Assembly (NCBI GenBank): GCA_016788705.1
Contig: JAEUSQ010000066.1
Location: 1 to 48,430, forward strand
DNA length: 48,430 nucleotides
Direction: 5' to 3'
From: Bacteroidetes Order II. bacterium
Lineage (GTDB): Bacteria > Bacteroidota > Rhodothermia > Rhodothermales > UBA2364
Shown here: positions 40,889 through 48,430 of the stretch, in pieces
Layout: each line of letters opens with the position of its first letter
Position numbering within the stretch: position 1 is the first letter of the stretch
The notes under the pieces: generated by a model
The model's input: only the letters and a program-made list of their open reading frames with translations
Told to the model about the DNA's origin: nothing
The model's database searches: none
Position numbers and translations under genes: made by a program

Positions 40889-40906
40889 ATCAGGCTGAAG
40901 ACGGTC

Positions 40907-41347
40907 TTATTGCCATTTCCAAAGCCCTTCTTTCATGTTCAAAAAACCCATCTTGGCATAAAATCTTGAAGTGGTTTTGGCGTCATACAAATAAATCTGC
41001 GTCCCTTTAAAGTTTTCCCGCACTTTTTCCAGCAACATACGCCCAATACCCAGCCCTTGCACATCTGGTTCAACGGCAAAATCACAAATATAGGTATTTA
41101 AAACCCCATCGCTCAGTACACGGGCCAGCCCCACTAAACGTCCTTGAACCCAAGCCGTCACCACCAAAGAAGATTGTTCAAACATGCGCCATAAGGCAGC
41201 GTGGTCTTCTACTGGTCTTTGTAGCGGGGCCCGGCGATACAAAGTGGCGATCCGGGCAGGAGTGAGGTCATGCAGTCCAATCTTAACCTCGATGTTAATA
41301 TTGGTTCCCTTGTAGTGGTCGCGGGACCGCGTAGCAAATCTTTCCAT
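40907..41347 (-). CDS. GNAT-family N-acetyltransferase
   Basis: The 146-residue protein has the GNAT core: LVVTAWVQGRLVGLARVLSDG, then ICDFAVEPDVQGLGIGRMLLEKV with the acetyl-CoA-binding Q/RxxGxG/A loop, and the C-terminal AKTTSRFYAKMGF motif. It transfers an acetyl group from acetyl-CoA to an unknown amine in the cytoplasm. It starts 11 bases after the stop of the ABC ATPase gene, so the two are probably cotranscribed. Confidence 0.9.
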   Translation of the reverse strand: MERFATRSRDHYKGTNINIEVKIGLHDLTPARIATLYRRAPLQRPVEDHAALWRMFEQSSLVVTAWVQGRLVGLARVLSDGVLNTYICDFAVEPDVQGLGIGRMLLEKVRENFKGTQIYLYDAKTTSRFYAKMGFLNMKEGLWKWQ

Positions 41348-41358
41348 ATCAATTAAGG

Positions 41359-42351
41359 TTAGGAGAGTGGGTGTTGAATAGGGTGCCAGCGGGTTGGGAA
41401 AATGGCAGAAGAAGCCGTTAATACCACTTCTGGCGGCAGGGCAATGCGCAGGGAAGTTCCATTAATTTCAACCCGCCATTCTGAAAAAGTTCCAGAAAAA
41501 TAGCGTGAAACAATTTTTATTGGAAAGGAAATTGTGTGATTTTCCTTAATTATCCAGTTTTCGGGCTTAATTGAGATTATAAAATTAGGATCCGGTGTAA
41601 TACCCCATTCGGTAAGGAGTACTGGATCTTGGACTAAGTTGCTGTTTCCAATAAACGTGGCCACAAAAGCATTTTTCGGACGGAAATAAACCGACTCTGG
41701 CGTGCCCATCTGCTGAATACATCCTTGGTTCAACACCACCAATTGATCTGAAAGTGCCAGCGCTTCATTTTGGTCATGCGTTACATACAAACTGGTGGTT
41801 CCGACGGATTTTTGAAGTTGTCGGATTTCAAAGCGGGCTTGTTCTCGTAAAGATGCGTCCAGATTAGAAAGTGGCTCGTCGAAAAGTAAAACCTCTGGCT
41901 CCATCACCATGGCCCTTGCCAAGGCCACCCGTTGTTGCTGGCCTCCAGAGAGGGTAGGTACAGGCTTTTCGGCAAAGGAAGATAGCCCCACTTTCCGCAG
42001 TGCTTCATCGGTACGGGTACGCACTTCCGAACGAGAAAATTTTTTAACCCGTAAACCAAAAGCCACATTCTCCCGAACGGTCATAGAGGGAAACAAGGCA
42101 TAGCTTTGGAAAACCATAGCGGTTGGGCGTTTCTGCGCCGGAAGATGGGTTACATCCTGCCCATCCAACAAAATCCTTCCGGCAGTTGGTTGCTCAAACC
42201 CGCCAATCATCCGCAAAAGCGTTGTTTTTCCACAGCCACTTGGCCCCAAAAGTGAAAAAAACTGACCTTGGGACACACTAAACGAACAATCATCTACAGC
42301 AAGATGATCGCCAAATCGTTTCTGTAACGCTTCTACTACTACAAAAGACAT
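41359..42351 (-). CDS. ABC transporter ATP-binding protein, PotA/CysA/FbpC type
   Basis: The ORF extends to 42531, but ATG 42351 (MSFVVVEALQ) is the family start, giving 330 residues. Walker A is GPSGCGKT (36-43), followed by MVFQSYALFPSMTVRENVAFGL (Q-loop), the signature LSGGQQQRVALARA, Walker B VLLFDEPLSNLD and the H-loop YVTHDQNEAL. The C-terminal part (about 235-330, from VATFIGNSNLV) is a degenerate TOBE-type regulatory domain. This branch serves importers of polyamines, sulfate, iron, thiamine or oxyanions. No permease or binding protein is adjacent. It could energise ModB, which lacks a ModC, but this is inference. Confidence 0.88.
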   Translation of the reverse strand: MSFVVVEALQKRFGDHLAVDDCSFSVSQGQFFSLLGPSGCGKTTLLRMIGGFEQPTAGRILLDGQDVTHLPAQKRPTAMVFQSYALFPSMTVRENVAFGLRVKKFSRSEVRTRTDEALRKVGLSSFAEKPVPTLSGGQQQRVALARAMVMEPEVLLFDEPLSNLDASLREQARFEIRQLQKSVGTTSLYVTHDQNEALALSDQLVVLNQGCIQQMGTPESVYFRPKNAFVATFIGNSNLVQDPVLLTEWGITPDPNFIISIKPENWIIKENHTISFPIKIVSRYFSGTFSEWRVEINGTSLRIALPPEVVLTASSAIFPTRWHPIQHPLS

Positions 42352-42865
42352 GCTGTGTGTGCGTGTATAGGTGAGAGCATGATTATGGAAAAATACGCCG
42401 TGTACGAAACCAAAAGGATGAAGTTTTATGTTCGGCTTAGCAAGAATAGGCTGGCAAATGGGGGATGAAAGATAGGAACTTGTCTTGTAATATACATCTA
42501 ATGTAAACTGTATGATATGTAAAAATAGCATTTGTCATTTTCTTGTATGGTGGCATATGATATTATAGCCTGTAGTGGTCCCAGTGCATCCATTTGTGAC
42601 TTGATATATTCGGTGAGATTGTTTAGTTTAAGTAAAAATAGTTTCTTTATAGTTGCTATTATATTTGATTTGTAGTTGGGCGATTTGCTTTACAATTTGC
42701 CTGCAGCATGTAAAAAAAGCAAATTGGAAGCAACAAGAAGGAAAAAATAATGCCCAGTGGCTACTATATTTTCCGTATTCAAATAGAGGATCATCAAATC
42801 ACAAAACCTATTTATGCTATAAAATAAATTTCCTGTTTTTAATACCTATTTATCGGATAAATGAC
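42352..42865. other. AT-rich gap before the decayed gene
   Basis: About 510 bases. An open frame from 42653 joins the pseudogene frame but its first 71 codons look non-coding (unusual Cys/Trp/Tyr-rich text without a signal peptide), and a proper signal peptide starts only at 42866. No RNA gene, terminator or known promoter is recognised. Confidence 0.5.
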
Positions 42866-44925
42866 ATGAAAAATAGGCTTTTACTTTTATGCCTCATGTT
42901 TTTTCCCTTTTACACGCAAGGACAAGTCATTTGGAAAAATTTGGGGCAACCTCAAGGCTTGGTTATACCATGTTCATTCTATACGGACAGTAAGAAATTG
43001 GTCTCATGTGGGCTTTCTCTTGGAGATATGCGCATAAGTTTTCCTTATGTTTCGTCTGATTTGGCGACGAGTTGGCAATCTATCTTGACAAGTAAAAATG
43101 ATGAAAATGTCAAATACGCAACTGCCATGAGCACCCAAAATGAACGTATAAAACGAGATAAAAAAGGATTTTAATCTACAGTCCAATTTTTATACGACCG
43201 ATAGAACGTTTGTTTGGAATTTTGATATTTCGCCTGAAAATGAAATATGGATTGCTACAAATAAAGGGTTGCTACGATCTAAAGATGGGAATAAGAGCTA
43301 TCAAACGGTGTCTTTTTCCAATATAAACACTACCGCGATTACCTTTACCGACAACGGTGAAATTTGGGTAAGTACGCAAGATGGTATTTTTAAATCAGCA
43401 AATCAAGGGATAGATTGGAAAAAAATTAGCAGCCTTATTGATGATCATATACTGTATTTTGATCGGTTAAGTCGGCAAATGTTGGTTGTTAACAACACCA
43501 ATTCACAATTGGAGTTTTCTGCTAAAGGTGGAAAAGTTGAATATACGCGATTTTCGGAAGATGGCAGTTTTATTGCCACCCATGTTTTTGAGAATAATTC
43601 TATTTATGATGTGTTCCGTGCTACGGAAAAACATCTTTATATGGCAACATAAACAGGTTTGTGGCGTTCACAAGATAATGGAGTTAGTTTTAAAAAAACT
43701 ACTGTATCACTACCAACGTATCATTTTACCAAAGCAGAGAACTATCTTTTTGCCTCAACATTTAGTGGGCTTTTTCGAGCTTCTTTAATGGATACCTCTT
43801 GGGTCAAAAAAAGGCGTATCAGGGCTTACCATTACTTCGCTTGCTTCAAATGATTCGCGCCTATTTGCAACGACAAGTACTGCAGCTTTTGGACTTTATT
43901 ATTCTGATGATAATGGTATTTCGTGGTAGGAGAAGACAATCCTTAATGAAAAAATGAATAGCGTTTCGGCCTTAAAAAACCATGTTTGTGTAGAAACACT
44001 TTCTGGTACATGGTGTTCATTTGACAATGGTAGTACTTGAAAAAAAACGTCGGATAATGCTGGTGATCTGTATTTGATGTCCGCTAAAACGTGGTATATT
44101 CGAAAATATAAGATTATTTGGCATTCGCAAGATCAAGGTGCAACTTGGATAAGGCGTGATATTCCCACAAATATAGGATTCAACAAAATTATTGCACCAA
44201 ACGAGACTTCGGTTTTTGCTTCTGGAATTGAAGGGACTTTTCATTCTAAAGATCAAGGGGCAACTGGGGAAAAATTACCGATTCATTGTTTGCCAACTTG
44301 TTCTATCATATAAAGCAATCGCAATGGTGTACTCATCATGTCAAATGGTTGGAAAACACATTATTTTTCTATGGATTATGGTTCATCTTGGCAAAAATTT
44401 TCTATTCCTGAAAAAATGGCAATAAGCAACAAAGGACAAATTGCTATAGCAACGCGGGATAATATATATTTGTAAGGAGATTTTAAAACATGGTTGTCTT
44501 CGACTGATGAAACGTCTGTGTGGAAGAGCAATAAGGGAGAAATTACGTCGCTTTATTTTGATGACCATAACTTTCTATATTTGGGGATGAGTGAAATTAG
44601 TTTACATCGCAGCTCAATGCCTATTTCATTGGTTGCCAACGAAGATGAAGGCGAGTTGCCCCGATCTATCACGCTTTCGCAGAACTACCCCAATCCGTTC
44701 AACCCAAACACGACAATTAACTTCACGCTTCCACAAGCAAGCGACATCGTGCTTGAAGTATTCGATCTTCTTGGCAAGCGTGTGGCTCTCCTCGAAAAAG
44801 GCTGGCAAACCGCAGGAATGCACCATCTTCAACTCGATGTCAAAGACTTGCCAAGCGGTACATACATCTATCGTTTACAAGTGGGCAACCAAGTCTTTTC
44901 TCAAAAAATGACCATCCTAAAATAA
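42866..44925 (+). pseudogene. Decayed Asp-box (BNR) repeat protein with intact T9SS tail
   Basis: ATG 42866 begins a good signal peptide (MKNRLLLLCLMFFPFY). The reading then shifts at the A6 run 43160-43165 and again at the A7 run 43806-43812; one A fewer at each restores the frame. In-frame stops interrupt it at 43650-43652 (TAA), 43927-43929 (TAG), 44038-44040 (TGA), 44311-44313 (TAA, after a missing T near 44265) and 44473-44475 (TAA). Joined, the pieces give about eight Asp-box repeats (SxDxGxxW: SQDNGVSF, SDDNGISW, SQDQGATW, SMDYGSSW), so the ancestor was a beta-propeller like sialidase or sortilin families. The end is an uninterrupted sorting domain with NYPNPFNPNTT, DLLGKRV and LPSGTYIYRL. 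Substitution stops exclude simple sequencing slips. Confidence 0.85.
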
Positions 44926-44961
44926 GACAAAAGACGTTTTCTAAATCTCCTTTCTTGTTGC

Positions 44962-45795
44962 TTAAAGGGCCATATTTTTCAGATATTGCGCACTATCTCC
45001 GATGTTGGCAAAAGGATCTTGTGGGTTGTCGTGTTCCACAAAGAAATGTTTAAACCCTGCCAAACGTGCTTGCTTAAATATCTGAGCAAAATTGATTTTC
45101 CCTTTTCCTACCGCCACCATATTGCCCTGATCGTCCATATCTTTTACGTGGCAAGCTGGGAATCTTCCGGAATATTTCTTAAAATAGAATAAAGGATCTT
45201 TTCCGGCTTTTGTGATCCAAAAAAGATCTAGTTCAAAGCCTACTAAATTGGGTTGAGTATTGTTTAGCAATAAGTCGTATGGTATAAAATTGTCAACAGA
45301 TTTAAATTCAAAATCATGATTATGATAGGCGAATTTTAATCCAGCATTTTTACATTTTTCGCCTGCGACGTTTAAACGATCAGCCCAGCGTTTCCAATCA
45401 CTTAATTTTAAATTTTCGGAAGGAATCCATGGCAAAATAAGAAATTGGTGGCCAATAATTTGAGCTTCTTCAATTTCTTTTGTTAGATCACCTTTTTCAA
45501 CGGCGGTATGTGGGATATGTACTGCGGGGGCTGACAGTTTATTCTTTTTGAGTAGTGCTTTAATTTCTTGTGGTGTTTTGTTAAAATATCCTGCAAACTC
45601 CACTTCTTTATAGCCTAATTTGGCTACAGTGATAAGGGTATTTTCCACACTTTTTGCCATTTCGGCACGCACGGTATAAAGTTGAACACCAAACCGTTTG
45701 AGTTTTGCAGATGCGTCATTCGGGGCTATTTGGGTCGCAAGATTGGCCATAGCGGCACTAAAAATAGAGGTTTTGAGAAAAATTCTGCGGTTCAT
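44962..45795 (-). CDS. Sugar phosphate isomerase/epimerase family protein (xylose-isomerase-like TIM barrel), Tat-type signal
   Basis: The 277-residue protein begins MNRRIFLKTSIFSAAM, a twin-arginine-like signal. The TIM barrel follows: FGVQLYTVRAEM, LGYKEVEFAGYF, AYHNHDFEF, VGFELDLFWI, ACHVKDMD and FFVEHDN, which supply the Glu/Asp/His metal ligands of the AP-endonuclease-2/xylose isomerase superfamily. It probably epimerises, isomerises or cleaves a sugar in the periplasm. It lies 19 bases downstream of the GMC oxidoreductase, and this pairing suggests it acts on the keto-sugar made by that enzyme (inference). Confidence 0.88.
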   Translation of the reverse strand: MNRRIFLKTSIFSAAMANLATQIAPNDASAKLKRFGVQLYTVRAEMAKSVENTLITVAKLGYKEVEFAGYFNKTPQEIKALLKKNKLSAPAVHIPHTAVEKGDLTKEIEEAQIIGHQFLILPWIPSENLKLSDWKRWADRLNVAGEKCKNAGLKFAYHNHDFEFKSVDNFIPYDLLLNNTQPNLVGFELDLFWITKAGKDPLFYFKKYSGRFPACHVKDMDDQGNMVAVGKGKINFAQIFKQARLAGFKHFFVEHDNPQDPFANIGDSAQYLKNMAL

Positions 45796-45814
45796 TGTAG
45801 GAAAAATTGGTATT

Positions 45815-47530
45815 TTAAAGTTCGTTTCGTTTCATTTTCTCGACCACGTAATGGCAGGCACGTGCTGTGAGGGCCATATAGGTGATGGAAGGATTTTGGC
45901 AGGCAGAAGAAGCCATTGCGGCCCCATCGGTAACAAACAGATTGGGGACTTCATGCGCTTGGTTCCAGCCATTTAAGACAGAAGTTTTAGGGTCTTTGCC
46001 CATCCGAGCGGTTCCCATTTCATGAATGCCATGTCCGGGAATAGAGCCATTGTCAAAGGTATAGACCTCTTTTCCACCTGCTGCTTCGATCATTTCGGCG
46101 GCGGCGGCGAGCATGTCTTGACGCATCTTCCTCTCGTTATCACTCCAATCGGCTTCAATATGCAGCATTGGAATCCCCCACTGGTCGTTTTTTTCGGGGT
46201 CTAACCAGATGCGGTTTTCGTATAAGGGCAACGTTTCCCCAAATCCCATCAGACTGAAGCCCCAATCACCTGGTTCGCGTAATTTGGTTTTAAGGGCAAA
46301 TCCAAACTCTTCCAAATCATTGCCACGTTTCCAAGAGGCACGTCCAGCACCTCCTTGGTAGCCATATCCACGTACAAAATCCGGTCGTTGTTCACCATTT
46401 AGGTTTCGGAAACGCGGAATATAAATGCCATTTGGACGTTTTCCAGTATAATACCGATCATTAAATTCTGGGAATTTAGCCCCTGCGCCCAACTGAAAGT
46501 GGTGGTCCATCAAATAATGTCCTAAAGTTCCAGATCCATTTGCAAGGCCATTCGGAAACGTCCGTGATGTTGAATTAAGCAAAATGGCCGTAGAACCAAT
46601 GGTGGAGGCGCACAGAAAAATGACTTTGGCTTTGTAGATTCTGGTTTCTTTTGAGAGGGCATCAATGACTTGCACGCCATAAGCACGGCCTTTTTGCTCG
46701 TCGAAGAGCACGCTATGTACGATGCTGTTGGCCCGAATCGCCAGTCGTCCGGTTTTGAACGCTGCCGGAAGGGTAGAACTTTGGCTGGAAAAAGAGGAGC
46801 CTGTAGAACAACCGCGTTCACATGGGCCGCAGTAATGGCAAGGAGTGCGTTCTCCGATCGGTTCGGTGAGGTTGGCGCAGCGACCAATGGTCATTTTCCG
46901 ATCGGTAAAATTTTTCTCTATGCCTGCTTTAACGTGCTTTTCCACCGCATTCATCTCCATCGGCTTCTGAAAAATCCCATCGGGCACGTGTGGCAATCCC
47001 AACGCCTCCCCACTAATCCCAACGAAGCGCTCCACGTAGTCGTACCAAGGGGCAATATCCCGATAGCGGATGGGCCAGTCCACGCCATAGCCATCTTTTG
47101 CATTGGCTTCAAAGTCTTGTTCGCCCCAGCGGTAGCATTGCCGCCCCCACATGAGGGAGCGCCCACCAAGGTGATAGCCGCGAATCCACCAAAAGGGTTT
47201 TTCTGGATTTTGGATGTATGGATGGTCTTTATCGTTAACGAACATGTGTTCTGTGCCCTCATAAAAGGCATAGCAGGTACTTTGAACCTCGTATTCTTCT
47301 TCGAATTTTTTTCGTTCCCCACGTCCTCTAAAGGGAAATTCCCACGGAGATTTGTGTTCGGTTACATAGTCTTTTTTGTGTTCTAAATAGTTGCCACGTT
47401 CTAACATCAGGACATTCAGCCCTTTTTCGGTCAACTCTTTGGCAGCCCAGCCACCCGTAATACCCGAACCAACCACAATGGCGTCGTATTCGGTTTGGGT
47501 GGAGACATATATATTGGGTTTTTGGAACAT
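45815..47530 (-). CDS. GMC-family FAD oxidoreductase, large subunit with cysteine cluster
   Basis: The 571-residue protein has the FAD Rossmann motif DAIVVGSGITGG (Gly21-Gly26), the second GMC segment GGRSLMWGRQCYRW, a four-cysteine motif CHYCGPCERGC (Cys231, 234, 237, 241) directly before STGSSFSSQ, and the C-terminal active-site segments GIHEMGTARMG and FVTDGAAMASSACQNPSITYMALTAR. It has no signal peptide; in this family it is carried across the membrane by the small subunit. The cysteines may hold an iron-sulfur cluster, as known for bacterial FAD glucose dehydrogenases. Likely role: dehydrogenation of a sugar or glycoside such as C3 oxidation by LacA-type enzymes. Genes on both sides belong to the same operon. 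Confidence 0.9.
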   Translation of the reverse strand: MFQKPNIYVSTQTEYDAIVVGSGITGGWAAKELTEKGLNVLMLERGNYLEHKKDYVTEHKSPWEFPFRGRGERKKFEEEYEVQSTCYAFYEGTEHMFVNDKDHPYIQNPEKPFWWIRGYHLGGRSLMWGRQCYRWGEQDFEANAKDGYGVDWPIRYRDIAPWYDYVERFVGISGEALGLPHVPDGIFQKPMEMNAVEKHVKAGIEKNFTDRKMTIGRCANLTEPIGERTPCHYCGPCERGCSTGSSFSSQSSTLPAAFKTGRLAIRANSIVHSVLFDEQKGRAYGVQVIDALSKETRIYKAKVIFLCASTIGSTAILLNSTSRTFPNGLANGSGTLGHYLMDHHFQLGAGAKFPEFNDRYYTGKRPNGIYIPRFRNLNGEQRPDFVRGYGYQGGAGRASWKRGNDLEEFGFALKTKLREPGDWGFSLMGFGETLPLYENRIWLDPEKNDQWGIPMLHIEADWSDNERKMRQDMLAAAAEMIEAAGGKEVYTFDNGSIPGHGIHEMGTARMGKDPKTSVLNGWNQAHEVPNLFVTDGAAMASSACQNPSITYMALTARACHYVVEKMKRNEL

Positions 47531-47542
47531 GGTTTTGGTGAA

Positions 47543-48148
47543 TCAGGCCCACGCACGGCCAATTTGGGAAAGGGGTGCATCTGGAATATAGGCTCCATGC
47601 GCAGCAGAGTATTGCAGTTCTTGGGTAGCGCCAATTTCGGAGGTATAATATCCTTCCAGTGTGAGGGATTTTAAGGTCTTGAAAAACTGCCCGTTTGCGC
47701 CCAATCCCGACTTTGCGGCTTGTGCATACCGTCTTAGCAACTTGTCTTGCTCCGTTGGTAGTAGTTTGGTAATTGGTCTTCCAAACTGATGAAGGGCAAT
47801 TTGCTCAATACCCTCCAGTCCTGCCAAGAACTGACCTTTTTCGTCTTCCTTCATCCATAGAGACAAAATCCGGTCAATGTACTCATTGACCTTTGCTTCC
47901 TTAGCGCCCGGTGTATCGGAAGCCGGAATAATCCGCTCGGTTATGGCTATTAAGCGTTCATTTTGTGCTGCCGTAAGGGTTTGAGGCACGAACGGGGTTG
48001 TACTGGCTGGTTTTGAGGGCGCGGCTTGGACATGATGATGGTCGTGTGTGTCATGCGCACCGAAACCTGTTAGGATTCCTAGGCCCGGAACGGCCAAAAG
48101 TCCGCCGAGTATTCGTGTAGAATTTCTAAGGGCTTGTCTTCTGTTCAT
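47543..48148 (-). CDS. Gluconate 2-dehydrogenase subunit 3 family protein (small subunit of the GMC enzyme)
   Basis: ATG 48148 (MNRRQALRNSTRILGG) yields a twin-arginine signal and 201 residues; the ORF itself is open to 48208. A His-rich stretch (HDTHDHHHVQ, about 53-62) follows the signal. The family body runs from LTAAQNERLIAITERIIPASDTPGAKEAKVNEYID to the end. These subunits act as chaperone and Tat carrier for the GMC flavoprotein. It is the first gene of the operon, 12 bases before the flavoprotein gene. No cytochrome c subunit is encoded in the window. Confidence 0.88.
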   Translation of the reverse strand: MNRRQALRNSTRILGGLLAVPGLGILTGFGAHDTHDHHHVQAAPSKPASTTPFVPQTLTAAQNERLIAITERIIPASDTPGAKEAKVNEYIDRILSLWMKEDEKGQFLAGLEGIEQIALHQFGRPITKLLPTEQDKLLRRYAQAAKSGLGANGQFFKTLKSLTLEGYYTSEIGATQELQYSAAHGAYIPDAPLSQIGRAWA

Positions 48149-48274
48149 GAAATTAAATTGATTGGAAAACGCTTTCAAAAAGATACGATGAAGTAGTGTT
48201 GGATGCAATGCAAAAGTGATTTTTGTAAATCATATTAAAATATTGTAAGTAAGATGCTTAAATAAAGTGTTTTT

Positions 48275-48323
48275 ATAGTTATTTTTTGTAACTATTTAGG
48301 AGGTCTATGACAGACATTTGTCA
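48275..48323. other. Two small inverted repeats upstream of the IS66-like ORF
   Basis: ATAGTTA (48275-48281) pairs with TAACTAT (48289-48295), and TGACA (48308-48312) pairs with TGTCA (48319-48323). The first could be part of a terminal repeat or a terminator-like hairpin. The region 48149-48347 otherwise holds only the divergent promoter space. Confidence 0.35.
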
Positions 48324-48347
48324 TGCCTGTTGTATTAAATTTGAATC

Positions 48348-48430
48348 ATGCCCGATCAATTACCTCATATCGACTTATCGAACATACCCGAATCGTTGCA
48401 TCCGTTGCTGACGACGTTGTTGACTATTAT
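48348..48430 (+). CDS. Partial N-terminus of an IS66-like transposase
   Basis: Twenty-seven codons are open to the window end, starting MPDQLPHIDLSNIPESLHPL and continuing with a leucine-rich stretch. IS66-family transposases often begin with a short DLxxIPxxxxPLIxxLLxLIE segment followed by a coiled coil, and this matches in pattern. The DDE domain lies outside the window, so the assignment rests on the first residues only. Confidence 0.42.
   Translation, partial: MPDQLPHIDLSNIPESLHPLLTTLLTI

Noticed and set aside
42653-42865. N-terminal extension of the decayed gene
   Set aside because: The extension has no homology-like features, whereas a proper signal peptide begins at 42866.
43160-43812. 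Programmed frameshifting or transcriptional slippage at the two A runs of the Asp-box gene
   Set aside because: The gene also has several substitution stop codons in the corrected frame, so slippage alone cannot restore it; decay is the simpler explanation.
46670-47386. 238-codon plus-strand ORF opposite the GMC gene
   Set aside because: The minus-strand GMC protein has complete family motifs through this region; the plus frame is a long antisense shadow.

Overview
The window looks like a chromosome segment of a Gram-negative bacterium of the Bacteroidota/Rhodothermota side of the tree. The evidence is indirect but consistent: secreted proteins end in the YPNPFNP-type C-terminal sorting domain of the type IX secretion system (T9SS), there is an ExbB-ExbD-ExbD-TonB cluster, BamA is followed by two OmpH/Skp chaperones, LptD is of the long Bacteroidetes type, and one promoter-like site matches the Bacteroidetes -7 box TAnnTTTG. 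Start sites generally lack strong Shine-Dalgarno sequences. No rRNA, tRNA or CRISPR array was found. No species is named because nothing here fixes one.

Layout. 1-400: edge of an Rpn/DUF2887-like gene and a possible small ORF. 401-6370: a TonB-dependent receptor followed by a large secreted protein built of two 436-residue copies and a T9SS tail. 6561-7427: pseudouridine-5'-phosphate glycosidase. 7448-13053 (minus): a heavy-metal-type RND efflux operon (TolC, adaptor, pump). 13190-14206 (minus): a DUF1460 cell-wall enzyme. 14952-17774: ferritin, an HD phosphohydrolase and a convergent small membrane protein. 17936-20299: a secreted CotH-kinase protein. 20413-27884: envelope and isoprenoid block dxr-rseP-uppS-bamA-skp-skp. 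28234-31222: exbB-exbD-exbD-tonB. 31296-33727: four tightly overlapping genes (a new 49-residue ORF, a D-2-hydroxyacid dehydrogenase, modA, modB) without modC. 33728-37588: AT-richer accessory stretch with an outer-membrane protein, a truncated T9SS protein, a methyltransferase and a TPM-domain protein. 37890-40854: LptD and a BON-like small protein. 40907-42351 (minus): acetyltransferase plus an orphan ABC ATPase. 42866-44925: a badly decayed Asp-box (BNR) repeat gene whose T9SS tail is intact. 44962-48148 (minus): a sugar-oxidation operon (Tat-signal small subunit, GMC flavoprotein with a four-cysteine cluster, TIM-barrel isomerase). 48348-48430: the start of an IS66-like transposase ORF.

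How the parts fit together. Much of the window serves the outer membrane. RseP, BamA, Skp and LptD build and monitor it, UppS supplies the undecaprenyl carrier, DXR supplies the isoprenoid precursor, and ExbB/ExbD/TonB energise receptors such as the one at 401-3274. The RND system, ferritin and the molybdate transporter handle metals and oxyanions. The GMC operon looks like a periplasmic glycoside oxidation system of the glucoside 3-dehydrogenase kind whose electron acceptor is not in the window.

The best leads for something undescribed are: the overlapping 49-residue ORF/dehydrogenase/modAB operon; the homogenised two-copy beta-helix protein beside its TonB receptor; the nested inverted repeat just before tonB; the GMC operon with a CxxCxxCxxxC motif; and the mosaic pseudogene. 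All functional statements come from sequence recognition alone; no search was run.
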